The position numbers and the translations under genes were made by a program. The notes below the pieces were generated by a model. That model made no database searches. It was given only the letters and a program-made list of their open reading frames with translations, and was not told where the DNA came from. Positions 26,502 to 34,665 of a DNA stretch of 64,000 bases are shown here, piece after piece; positions within the stretch are counted from its first letter, which is position 1, and each line of letters starts with the position of its first letter. Location: the NCBI RefSeq assembly GCF_008727925.1, contig NZ_VTWT01000002.1:558001-622000 (forward strand). Direction: 5' to 3'. The DNA is from Adhaeribacter soli. Lineage in GTDB: Bacteria; Bacteroidota; Bacteroidia; Cytophagales; Hymenobacteraceae.

Positions 26502-26938
26502 AACACGCTACTTTTCGGCCCGAAAAGCTATCGTTTTCCGATAAATAAGAATGCGGTATTCCTTCTCATTTGGCCATTGCGGGCGACCGTTTTTCCTACG
26601 TTTTTCACATTCAACCACCTTACTGCAATTCCATAAAAACTTTAAAAATCCTAAGTGGTATTAAACGTGCTCCATGCACTGGGAACCCCTTATTCAAGCG
26701 CTCTTCTTCTTTCGCCTTTACACTACAACCTGCAGTCCTATTTAGCCATTGCTACGAACACCTGAGATCAGCGCCCTTTACTTTGTTTTTTAAGCCTACT
26801 GAATACCCTTTTTAAATTACTAATATTCAATGCTTAACCTTTCCAAAACAACGATCAGGAATGCCTGAAAGCGAACAACACACTATCTTTTGTTTTCACA
26901 AAGCGTTTCTTTACTTTTAGGGTTAAAAAATCACCTTC
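26502..26938. other. Gap with a decayed copy of the array terminator
   Basis: GAAAAGCTATCGTTTTCCG (26522-26540) is clearly the left arm and loop of the array terminator, but the right arm has decayed to GCGGTATTCC, so the hairpin is lost. The remaining 380 bases hold no convincing gene. Near 26900 GTTTCTTTACTTT occurs, a string also found before array gene 2 at about 21888, and could be a shared promoter or leader element. Confidence 0.6.
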
Positions 26939-28279
26939 ATGGGACGAAACTTTACTACCAGATTTTTAGCTGCTGCCCTAATCTTATTGGTACTGGCCGG
27001 CGCCTACAATGCGGCTTCAGGTCAGGCAAAAATGTCGCTGTTCCGCACAGGCAATCAAGCAGCAAAAAATCCTCATAGCAGCAGCGCTAAAATTAATGCC
27101 CTGGTTTCGAAACCAGGGAACAGTCAGGATTTTCTTGCGACCAGCTCCGGGAACTGGCAGCTCCAAACGCAAAGTACTTACTTATACAATACCCAGGGCC
27201 GCCTGCTATCACGCTATTACACTTTGCCAAACTCGAATCAGAATATAGCACGCGAATTTTATTCCTACGACCTGATGGGCAATGAGGCGGAATACCGAAA
27301 AGAACAATGGAACGGCACCGCCTGGAACCTGGTAGATGGTTATAGAATAATTACAACCTACAACTCCATAGGCAATAAAACTGAAATAATTTATGGGAAT
27401 TGGGATCATCTGAATGGCGTATGGGTGAAGGGCGACCGCGTAGAAATAGCCTACGATACCAACAACCTGATGACCTCCCTTACCTACTCTACCTGGTTTG
27501 GTACGGCCTGGAAATTAAGCGAACGCGTAATCCTGAACAATACCGGCGGGGTAGCAACCAGTACCCTTATGCAGCAACACAACGGCACCACCTGGGAGGA
27601 TGTTAATCGAATGCTGAACCTGACCTGGCATGTGCTCTACGAAATCCCATTAGCCTATGAAATGGAATTTTATTACTACAACACCTGGGTAAAAGAAGAA
27701 AAATACGCTGCAGTTTACGATCAGAATGGCGGTCATGTAGGCACTTCCCAATCCTGGACGGGTAGCACCTGGCAAAATTCATTGCGGGTAACCGAAAGCT
27801 ACGATTTTAATAGAAACTATACCGGCAGGCAAAATGAAACCTGGAGTATCATGACCAACGCCTGGGAAACCACAAGCGCAGAGCGCCAGATCTTAACTTA
27901 CTCCGGCATCGATATAACGGAACGAATTTTTCAGGATTCCCAATCTTACGCCCCTGGCGTGCTGCAAGACCGCGCTAAAGAGGTGTACAGTAATTTCCAG
28001 TCCTTTACCATTTCGGGAATAAATAAAACCCATTCTGAAAAGGCAGTAAATGTATATCCTAACCCGGCTATCAATATTATATCAATTGACTTCCCGGAAA
28101 ATAGCGCCACTGCTTTAACGGCAACCTTATCGGACATTACCGGCAAAACCTGGCTAACCGAAAACTTTAAAGCCGACCAGCCGAAGCAACTAAACATGGA
28201 ATCGCTTCCCAAAGGCATTTTCCTGTTGCAACTGAAAACTGCCAAAGGTACTTCGGTCCAAAAAGTAGTGAAGCAATAA
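26939..28279 (+). CDS. Array protein 6: W-N-N-A-W-type repeat T9SS cargo
   Basis: 446 residues: signal peptide (about 1-29, ends A-S-G-Q), repeats with Y-D-L-M-G-N, W-N-G-T-A-W, W-F-G-T-A-W, W-T-G-S-T-W and N-A-W-E-T-T, a central L-T-W-H-V mark and N-G-G-H. The sorting domain reads V-Y-P-N-P-A-I-N, D-I-T-G-K-T-W-L and ends L-P-K-G-I-F-L-L-Q-L-K-T-A-K-G-T-S-V-Q-K, which is almost identical to proteins 8 and 9. That points to recent duplication or gene conversion among the downstream members. Function unknown. Confidence 0.8.
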   Translation: MGRNFTTRFLAAALILLVLAGAYNAASGQAKMSLFRTGNQAAKNPHSSSAKINALVSKPGNSQDFLATSSGNWQLQTQSTYLYNTQGRLLSRYYTLPNSNQNIAREFYSYDLMGNEAEYRKEQWNGTAWNLVDGYRIITTYNSIGNKTEIIYGNWDHLNGVWVKGDRVEIAYDTNNLMTSLTYSTWFGTAWKLSERVILNNTGGVATSTLMQQHNGTTWEDVNRMLNLTWHVLYEIPLAYEMEFYYYNTWVKEEKYAAVYDQNGGHVGTSQSWTGSTWQNSLRVTESYDFNRNYTGRQNETWSIMTNAWETTSAERQILTYSGIDITERIFQDSQSYAPGVLQDRAKEVYSNFQSFTISGINKTHSEKAVNVYPNPAINIISIDFPENSATALTATLSDITGKTWLTENFKADQPKQLNMESLPKGIFLLQLKTAKGTSVQKVVKQ

Positions 28280-28303
28280 ATACCTGAAGGGGTTTTCAGT
28301 CTG

Positions 28304-28343
28304 AAAAGCTACCGTTTTCTGAAGAAGAAAGCGGTAGCTTTTT
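28304..28343 (+). terminator. AAAAGCTACCG-type terminator after array gene 6
   Basis: AAAAGCTACCG (28304-28314) pairs with CGGTAGCTTTT (28332-28342); the loop is TTTTCTGAAGAAGAAAG. Confidence 0.87.
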
Positions 28344-28489
28344 CTTTGCCTATGCAAAAAGCAACATCTGTAAAAAAAACAGCATTTAATTTCAGACATG
28401 TGCAACGTCCGGGCTTTTTCCTGCATCTACCCTTTTCGAATTCCAACCAAACCTGTTAACCGCTGCACGCGGCCAACGCAACAAAAACT

Positions 28490-29809
28490 ATGAAAAAAAT
28501 ATCGTTCTCTTTTACCTTTCTTTCGGCTATTGCCGGTTTTGCTATATTTTTCGGATGCAGCTTACAGGCTTCAGCTCAGGCGTTCGAAATTCCTCAAACC
28601 CCGGTAGTTTCAGTTTCCGGCATCAAGGCTGAAGCAAATACCAAACGCCTTGCCAGTAACGACAAACCCGGCAAAGCAGATTATTTCACGTGGAATAATG
28701 GTTGGGTGGCCGACTCGCGCTCGGAAAACACCTACGATACCCAAGGCAACATTCTCAAAACCGTAATGATCGATGCCGCAACCGGGGCTTTTATGGAGCA
28801 GTGGCTTTACGTTTACGATGCCCATAATACCCAGACCGAGCGCCTGGTACAGACAATGGTAAACGGCCAGTGGCAAACCCAATCCGGACAAAAGCACTTG
28901 TTAACCTACAACGCCAATAACCTGATTACGGAAGATCTTGTGCAGGAGTGGCAGAACGGCCTTTGGGAAAATAAAGCCAGGCACGAGTATGTTTTAAATA
29001 CCGCCGGTCAGCCGACCGAAGAGAAGATCAGTTTCTGGCAGCAGGGCGCCTGGGCGTATCAGGTAAAGCGCACCTCGGTTTACCAGAACAACCTGCTTTC
29101 GGAGTATCTGGTGCAGAATTACGTGAATAACGCCTGGCAGAATTTTTCCCGCTTTCATAATTACACCTACGATGCGGTAACCAATAAAACGCTGGGGTAC
29201 CAGGTTCAGGACTGGGTAAATAACGCCTGGCAAGACAAGAGTCGCCAAACCTTTACCTACGATGCAACGGGCGGCTATACCAACATTACGGAAAGAAACC
29301 TGAACGGCAACTGGGAAAACTCTTTAAAAGTAGTTTCCCTGCAAGATCCGGCCACCAATACTTCCGGCTATCAGGTCTTTGACTGGCAGAACAACAACTG
29401 GGTGAAAGTTTCCCACCAGGAAGCCCAGCGAACTTATGACACGCAGAACCGCCTGACCGAGGTAATAGAAAGACGCTGGAAAGCAGCCACCAACCAACTG
29501 GAAAATGAGCTGAAAATTACCTTCTATGATTTTCAACTGATCAGCGGAACCAGCAAGCTCATGCCTGAAATGCAGGTGAACGTTTACCCGAACCCAGCTT
29601 CCGATCTGGTAACCATTGCCTTAAATGAAGCTGCCGGGAAAGAAGGAACGATTTCCGTGTCGGATTATACCGGAAAGATCAGGCTGGTTCAGGAAATTAC
29701 GCGGGGTAACAGCATCACTTTAAAGCTTGAATCCTGGCCGGCCGGCGTTTATTTCCTGACCCTGCAAACTGAAAAAGGCACTTTGGTGAAGAAGATTGTA
29801 AAGCAATAG
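28490..29809 (+). CDS. Array protein 7: W-N-N-A-W repeat T9SS cargo
   Basis: 439 residues: signal peptide (hydrophobic about 6-28, ends A-S-A-Q), then repeats with Y-D-T-Q-G-N, W-Q-N-G-L-W, N-Y-V-N-N-A-W-Q, W-V-N-N-A-W-Q-D, Y-D-A-T-G-G-Y and W-Q-N-N-N-W. The sorting domain reads V-Y-P-N-P-A-S-D, D-Y-T-G-K-I and P-A-G-V-Y-F-L-T-L-Q. It is the most divergent of the downstream group in its centre but clearly the same family. Function unknown; predicted surface-bound or released. Confidence 0.8.
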   Translation: MKKISFSFTFLSAIAGFAIFFGCSLQASAQAFEIPQTPVVSVSGIKAEANTKRLASNDKPGKADYFTWNNGWVADSRSENTYDTQGNILKTVMIDAATGAFMEQWLYVYDAHNTQTERLVQTMVNGQWQTQSGQKHLLTYNANNLITEDLVQEWQNGLWENKARHEYVLNTAGQPTEEKISFWQQGAWAYQVKRTSVYQNNLLSEYLVQNYVNNAWQNFSRFHNYTYDAVTNKTLGYQVQDWVNNAWQDKSRQTFTYDATGGYTNITERNLNGNWENSLKVVSLQDPATNTSGYQVFDWQNNNWVKVSHQEAQRTYDTQNRLTEVIERRWKAATNQLENELKITFYDFQLISGTSKLMPEMQVNVYPNPASDLVTIALNEAAGKEGTISVSDYTGKIRLVQEITRGNSITLKLESWPAGVYFLTLQTEKGTLVKKIVKQ

Positions 29810-29830
29810 ATACTTCTGGACTTTTACCCG

Positions 29831-29896
29831 AAAAGCTATCGTTTGCTGATCCCGAAAAGCTATCGTTTGCTGATAAAAAAAAAACGATAGCTTTTG
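29831..29896 (+). terminator. Array-type terminator with a duplicated left arm
   Basis: CCCGAAAAGCTATCGTTTGC plus TGAT occurs twice in tandem (from 29827 and from 29851), and either AAAAGCTATCG arm can pair with CGATAGCTTTT at 29885-29895. Stem variant TATCG/CGATA replaces the usual TACCG/CGGTA on both sides, a compensated change that keeps pairing. Confidence 0.82.
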
Positions 29897-29957
29897 TTGT
29901 TATTTCAAATAACGGTTTCACCTATCTTTACACCTGCAAGTTGTTAGTCATGCTGCT

Positions 29958-31229
29958 ATGAAGAAGAAAATTACGAAGAAGTTTTGGTGTGAATCAGGGT
30001 TTTTACTGATCCTGTTTGTAAGCATGTTAACGCAAAACGCAAATGCCCAAAGCGATAAGCCCTTTTCGAAACCGGGAAAGAGCATGAATTATTACCACGA
30101 CGGCACCACCTGGATTCATAGTTCAAATAGCACCTACACCTATAATGTTGCCGGGCAGGAACTGGAAGATTATCAACGTGATCCGCAAACAAATCAGAAT
30201 GTTGGCCGGAACGTTAGCGAATACGATTCACTGGGAATTTTAAGAAGTTACATAGAGTACCTTTGGGTAAGTGGCAGATGGCATACTTACAAGGGTGGCA
30301 GGTCTATTCCTTTTTATAGCGGCGGCAAAATGGATTCCCTGTATGGCTTCTCCTGGGATGGTTATAAATGGAACGAAAACCGCACGCATTTTCTATATGA
30401 TTCCAATGGTTTGTGTATTCAGGAAAATTTTTACGTTGAGGATGCTTATATAGGAGGTTGGCTAAATATCTCGAGAAAAAATATAAAATACGACCAAAAC
30501 GGTATAATAACCCAAGTGCAATATTTCGGTCGCAATTATGGTACCTACGGTTGGGACTTAGGCAAAACAATCGATTATTATGCGTGGCACGTCCCAAACA
30601 TTTCTCCTGCCATTTACACAAGCGATGGAGGCCGAGTTACCGTAACCTTAGGGCCGAATGGCGGAGATACTACCTGGTATGATGACTACAATCCACTTAA
30701 AGGCTCGTATGAAAAAAAAGTACGCGTAATAAATGTTAAGGATTTCAGAGGGAACCTTACAAACCAAAAAAGTGAAAGATATATAGACTCGACCGGCCAG
30801 TACCAGCTTTATGATGAAAAGCCAAGCATTTATACTTACAACGATAAATTTGATGTTACTCAATTATTAATGAAGTACCAGGATCATTCAATAATGGGCA
30901 GTCCAATAAAGGATGGCGTTAAATATATCTACAGCGATTTTCAGTATTTCAACCAGGCACCGGACAACACTAACAACCAGAATACAAAGCTTGCGTTCTC
31001 CCTTTATCCCAATCCCGGCCGGGATCTTATTACCGTGGAACTTCCCGAAAACAAGCAGGAAGCCTTGCAAGTTACCGTTTCAGATTTAAGCGGAAAAGCC
31101 CGGCTGACAAGATCGTTTACTGAGAAAGAGAAAAAACAACTGAACATTGAAGCGCTGCCCAAAGGCATATACCTGCTCCAACTGAAAACGGCCCAGGGCA
31201 CTTCCGTTCAGAAAATAATAAAGCAATAG
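29958..31229 (+). CDS. Array protein 8: T9SS cargo of the W-N-N-A-W repeat family
   Basis: 423 residues with signal peptide (ends A-N-A-Q, about 31). The mature N-terminus S-K-P-G-K-S-M-N-Y-Y-H-D-G-T-T-W is shared in pattern with protein 9 (S-K-P-G-S-S-Q-D-F-D-H-N-G-T-N-W). Repeats are more degenerate than in protein 4 but keep Y-D-S-x-G and Y-A-W-H-V marks. The sorting domain (L-Y-P-N-P-G-R-D, D-L-S-G-K-A) ends L-P-K-G-I-Y-L-L-Q-L-K-T-A, as in 6 and 9. Base composition is more AT-rich than in the housekeeping genes. Function unknown. Confidence 0.8.
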   Translation: MKKKITKKFWCESGFLLILFVSMLTQNANAQSDKPFSKPGKSMNYYHDGTTWIHSSNSTYTYNVAGQELEDYQRDPQTNQNVGRNVSEYDSLGILRSYIEYLWVSGRWHTYKGGRSIPFYSGGKMDSLYGFSWDGYKWNENRTHFLYDSNGLCIQENFYVEDAYIGGWLNISRKNIKYDQNGIITQVQYFGRNYGTYGWDLGKTIDYYAWHVPNISPAIYTSDGGRVTVTLGPNGGDTTWYDDYNPLKGSYEKKVRVINVKDFRGNLTNQKSERYIDSTGQYQLYDEKPSIYTYNDKFDVTQLLMKYQDHSIMGSPIKDGVKYIYSDFQYFNQAPDNTNNQNTKLAFSLYPNPGRDLITVELPENKQEALQVTVSDLSGKARLTRSFTEKEKKQLNIEALPKGIYLLQLKTAQGTSVQKIIKQ

Positions 31230-31250
31230 TGCTAACCTGATTTTTACCCA

Positions 31251-31287
31251 AAAAGCTACCGTTCTGAAAAAGGCGGTAGCTTTTTTA
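31251..31287 (+). terminator. AAAAGCTACCG-type terminator after array gene 8
   Basis: AAAAGCTACCG (31251-31261) pairs with CGGTAGCTTTT (31274-31284); the loop is shortened to TTCTGAAAAAGG. Confidence 0.87.
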
Positions 31288-31357
31288 TTTAGTAATAAAG
31301 GCAACGATTTAAATAATTGTTACGACCTGAATAATACAGAACTAAAGGAAGATTATT

Positions 31358-32638
31358 ATGAAAATAAAATTTACTTTCTGCCAAAACTGGCAAGCCTTTT
31401 TAGCCTTCATTATATTAAACGGATTCCTTTTAACAAAGGTAGTAGCTCAAACCATGACCACTATCTCTAAACCGGGCTCCAGTCAGGATTTTGACCATAA
31501 TGGTACCAATTGGGTTCATGTTGCAAATTCCACTTACACTTATGATTCTCACGGAAACCAATTAACAAAGCTAAGCTTAGATCCGAATACCAATGAGAAT
31601 ATCTCTAAAAACGAAATGACATATCACGTCTCTGGGGAACCTAGCAGTAACTTAAGTTACCAATGGCAAAATAACTCTTGGGTAGTAACACACGGTTGGA
31701 AAGATACTTTGATTTTCGACACCAATAACAGAGTTGTAATTCGAATAAAAAAAGATATTCAAAATGGCATTTGGGAAGTGAGGAAAACTGAATACAATTA
31801 TGACGTGAATGGGAATAAGGTAGAAGAAATAGGATCAACGCTGGTAAACGGAAACTGGAATCTCTCCAACAGAAGATCTTATTCCTGGGCAAATGGTCTG
31901 ATAACTGAAGTTCAACATGACGTTCCTGGTGGTGCAAACTGGCAAAAAATGGAAAAATATGTTTATGCTTCCTGGCATCTGGCAAACGTTAATCCGGCAT
32001 CATATATACGTTATATTTATGACAGAGCAACTAATCAATGGTCGCCAGGTTCAAGAAACACCATTTCTTTAACAGGCAACGGAGGAAGCATTTACACAGT
32101 GGAATTAAACCAGAATAATGCCTGGGTAAATTATTATAGAATTAATGAGTATTACGATTCAAAAGGAAATTATACCGGATATTTAAAAGAAATCTACGCT
32201 GGTGGGTGGGAACCAGAGGCTGAAAATCAGGTTTTGATTACTTACAATAGTTTATTTGAAATTACTTCTATGACTTACAGATGGCCTCAAATTGTTGGTG
32301 GCCAAATGACAGGACCAGTAGTAGATCAATATAAATACGTTTACAGCAACTTCCAGTACTTTCAACGTGCTTTAGGTACAAATGAAAATCAAAAAGCGAC
32401 TCCTGCTTTCAACGTTTTCCCCAACCCGGCACAAAACATTATCAATATAACCTCCTCGGAAAAAAGTCCAGCCACAACGGCAACTTTATCTGACCTAACC
32501 GGCAAAACCTGGCTCACACAAAAATTCAATGCCAACGAACCAAAACAACTGAACATAGAAGCGCTGCCAAAAGGCATTTACCTCCTGCAACTGAAAACGG
32601 CTAAAGGCACTTCCGTTCAGAAAATAATAAAGCAATAG
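31358..32638 (+). CDS. Array protein 9: T9SS cargo of the W-N-N-A-W repeat family
   Basis: 426 residues with signal peptide (ends V-V-A-Q, about 31), mature start T-M-T-T-I-S-K-P-G, and repeats including Y-D-S-H-G-N, W-Q-N-N-S-W, Y-D-V-N-G-N, N-N-A-W-V-N-Y and Y-D-S-K-G-N-Y-T-G. The sorting domain (V-F-P-N-P-A-Q-N, D-L-T-G-K-T-W-L) and its last 25 residues are nearly the same as in protein 6. Last gene of the array. Upstream leader contains TTAAATAATTGTTACGACCT, close to the string ACGATATGTTACGACTTAAC before gene 5. Function unknown. Confidence 0.8.
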   Translation: MKIKFTFCQNWQAFLAFIILNGFLLTKVVAQTMTTISKPGSSQDFDHNGTNWVHVANSTYTYDSHGNQLTKLSLDPNTNENISKNEMTYHVSGEPSSNLSYQWQNNSWVVTHGWKDTLIFDTNNRVVIRIKKDIQNGIWEVRKTEYNYDVNGNKVEEIGSTLVNGNWNLSNRRSYSWANGLITEVQHDVPGGANWQKMEKYVYASWHLANVNPASYIRYIYDRATNQWSPGSRNTISLTGNGGSIYTVELNQNNAWVNYYRINEYYDSKGNYTGYLKEIYAGGWEPEAENQVLITYNSLFEITSMTYRWPQIVGGQMTGPVVDQYKYVYSNFQYFQRALGTNENQKATPAFNVFPNPAQNIINITSSEKSPATTATLSDLTGKTWLTQKFNANEPKQLNIEALPKGIYLLQLKTAKGTSVQKIIKQ

Positions 32639-32659
32639 ATACTTCCGAATTTTTACCCG

Positions 32660-32700
32660 AAAGGCTACCGTTTTGAGAAAGGCGGTAGCTTTTTATTTTT
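32660..32700 (+). terminator. Array-type terminator after array gene 9
   Basis: AAGGCTACCG (32661-32670) pairs with CGGTAGCTTT (32683-32692) with loop TTTTGAGAAAGG, followed by a T-run. It ends the array before the nuo promoter. Confidence 0.82.
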
Positions 32701-32883
32701 AGAAGAAACCGATTCAAACCTCTTCCCTAATTACCAAACCTATCTACTTGAAAACCAACCCGATCAAATTCATAACAGACACAAACACCTTTTATACTTT
32801 TTCAATTTTTATCTTCTATCCAACAGAAATAAAAACCAACAACGCACGTTTGTTTAGAAATAGTCTATACAAGCGGCGGCAAC

Positions 32884-32914
32884 TTTGAAACTTGTAGATT
32901 AATCTCTAATTTTG
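32884..32914 (+). promoter_or_regulatory. Consensus Bacteroidota promoter of the nuo operon
   Basis: TTTG at 32884-32887, a 19-base spacer and TAATTTTG at 32907-32914 fit the TTTG-n19-TAnnTTTG consensus of Bacteroidota sigma-ABfr promoters exactly. The nuoA ATG follows 29 bases after the -7 box. This is the best promoter match in the window. Confidence 0.75.
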
Positions 32915-32943
32915 TTCCCAAATTTTGCAACAGAACACGTTTT

Positions 32944-33318
32944 ATGGAAACACCGAACTATATACCTTACGATTACCTGCCGATCATCGTGCAGTTTCTG
33001 GCCGCGGCCGGTTTCGTAGCCTTCGCCATGGGTTTAACCCACATGATCGGGCCGAAACGCCACAGCAAAGTAAAGGATGAAGCCTGGGAATGCGGTATTC
33101 CAACCGTAGGAAACGCCCGTACGCCGGTTTCCTATAAATACTTCATGACCGCGATCCTCTTTGTACTTTTCGACATCGAGATCATTTTCATGTATCCGTG
33201 GGCCGTTAACTTCAAAGCATTAGGTACCGAAGGCTTTATCCAGATGCTTACGTTCATGGGCCTGCTGATGACCGGCTTTGTGTACGTGATCAAAAAGGGT
33301 ATCCTGAAGTGGGAATAA
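32944..33318 (+). CDS. nuoA: NADH-quinone oxidoreductase subunit A
   Basis: 124 residues with three membrane helices (about 10-32, 65-85, 92-115). The first-loop motif E-A-W-E-C-G and the second-helix motif F-D-I-E-I-I-F-M-Y-P-W-A are the conserved signatures of subunit A, next to the quinone channel of complex I. It opens the operon behind a consensus promoter and is followed by nuoB after 102 bases. Confidence 0.95.
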   Translation: METPNYIPYDYLPIIVQFLAAAGFVAFAMGLTHMIGPKRHSKVKDEAWECGIPTVGNARTPVSYKYFMTAILFVLFDIEIIFMYPWAVNFKALGTEGFIQMLTFMGLLMTGFVYVIKKGILKWE

Positions 33319-33420
33319 ACCCAAAGAAACTACCGGAATAGGATTAAACTTTTAAAATTGGCTTGGTGTTGAGAGGAAGGTAATTCTTAAACCTGAATTT
33401 GGACTAAAGCTTACAAGCAT

Positions 33421-33975
33421 ATGAGCAATTCGAATAGCAATATTAAATTAGTAGAAGCCCCGGACGGCATTGAAGGCGCTGGTTTCTTTGCTACTTCCCT
33501 GGAGAAAGTAGTGGGCATTGCCCGGAAACATTCCCTTTGGCCGCTGCCTTTTGCCACTTCCTGCTGCGGCATCGAATACATGGCTACCATGGGCGCCAAC
33601 TACGATATTTCCCGCTTCGGTTCCGAGCGTCCGAGCTTCTCGCCGCGCCAGGCCGACCTTTTAATGGTAATGGGTACCATTGCCAAGAAAATGGCGCCGG
33701 TGGTGAAACAGGTTTACGAACAAATGGCTGAGCCGCGCTGGGTAATTGCCATGGGCGCCTGCGCTTCGTCGGGCGGTATCTTCGATACTTACTCGGTACT
33801 GCAGGGCATCGACCGCATTATTCCGGTAGACGTGTACATTCCGGGATGCCCGCCGCGTCCGGAAGCCGTTTTAGACGGTTTAATGCGCGTACAGGACCTG
33901 GCCGAAAACGAATCGCTCCGCCGCAGAAATTCTCCGGAATACCAGGCACTTTTAGCATCTTACAACATTAAATAA
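33421..33975 (+). CDS. nuoB: NADH-quinone oxidoreductase subunit B
   Basis: 184 residues. It carries the terminal [4Fe-4S] cluster N2 that reduces quinone. The four ligands are visible: the vicinal pair Cys48-Cys49 in S-C-C-G-I-E, Cys114 in M-G-A-C-A-S-S-G-G and Cys143 in P-G-C-P-P-R-P-E. Length and spacing are canonical. The stop is two bases before the nuoC start, so these two are tightly coupled. Confidence 0.96.
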   Translation: MSNSNSNIKLVEAPDGIEGAGFFATSLEKVVGIARKHSLWPLPFATSCCGIEYMATMGANYDISRFGSERPSFSPRQADLLMVMGTIAKKMAPVVKQVYEQMAEPRWVIAMGACASSGGIFDTYSVLQGIDRIIPVDVYIPGCPPRPEAVLDGLMRVQDLAENESLRRRNSPEYQALLASYNIK

Positions 33976-33977
33976 GC

Positions 33978-34484
33978 ATGGCCGAACTAACCAACCAGGC
34001 AGTTTTAGAGCGCTTACAATCTAAATTCGGAGCTTTTATTTCCGATGTGGAAGAGCCATACGGCCTGCTAACGATTACCACCACCCGCGATCAGATCATT
34101 CCGATGCTGGAATTCCTGCATGCGGACCAGGATCTGCAAATGAATTTCCTCACTACCATGTGCGGCATTCATTACCCAAGCAACAAAGACAAAGAGCTCG
34201 GCCTGATCTACCACGTGCACAGCCTCGTGCATAACGTGCGCCTGCGCATCAAGATATTCTTCCCGATCTCCGATCCGGTTGTGCCAACGGCTACCGGGCT
34301 TTACGCCGCCGCCAACTGGATGGAGCGCGAAGCTTTCGATTTCTACGGCATTAAGTTCGAAGGTCACCCGAACCTGATCCGGATCCTGAATGTGGAAGAC
34401 ATGGATTACCACCCGATGCTGCGCCACTATCCGCTGGAAGACGGCACCCGGGAAGATAAAGTAGACCTATTCTTCGGAAGGTAA
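33978..34484 (+). CDS. nuoC: NADH-quinone oxidoreductase subunit C
   Basis: 168 residues, the 30-kDa-type subunit of the peripheral arm. It is separate from NuoD here, unlike the NuoCD fusion of Escherichia coli. The conserved stretch W-M-E-R-E-A-F-D-F-Y-G-I-K-F-E-G-H-P and the end Y-P-L-E-D-G are typical. It starts two bases after nuoB. The following 181-base gap holds a CGAACAA-word inverted repeat. Confidence 0.95.
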   Translation: MAELTNQAVLERLQSKFGAFISDVEEPYGLLTITTTRDQIIPMLEFLHADQDLQMNFLTTMCGIHYPSNKDKELGLIYHVHSLVHNVRLRIKIFFPISDPVVPTATGLYAAANWMEREAFDFYGIKFEGHPNLIRILNVEDMDYHPMLRHYPLEDGTREDKVDLFFGR

Positions 34485-34489
34485 TTTCG

Positions 34490-34660
34490 TTGCTCGTTGT
34501 TCGTTATTCGATTTTTTTTGAAAAACCAATACCGAAGCAGGAGCAAGTTTAGAACGAAAAGTAAAGTTAGTTAGCCGTTGAAAGTTACTCAGATTGAAGC
34601 ATTAAGAAATTTCTGAATCCGAATAACGAACAACGAACAACGAACAACGAATAACGAACC
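34490..34660. repeat. CGAACAA-word inverted repeat before nuoD
   Basis: GTTGCTCGTTGTTCGTTATTCG at 34490-34511 lies just after nuoC. The complementary tract of five CGAA(C/T)AA words (for example CGAACAACGAACAACGAAC) at 34620-34658 ends 6 bases before the nuoD ATG. The two tracts can pair across the gap. Confidence 0.85.
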
Positions 34661-34665
34661 CAAAA

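Noticed and set aside
26570-26815. 81-residue open frame in the gap before array gene 6
   Set aside because: No signal peptide, repeat or domain. The gap begins with a decayed terminator, and the frame looks random.
20367-32638. Array considered as RHS/YD-repeat toxins with immunity genes
   Set aside because: The repeats lack the RHS consensus, there is no RHS core or variable toxin tip. The small genes encode exported T9SS proteins, not cytoplasmic immunity proteins.
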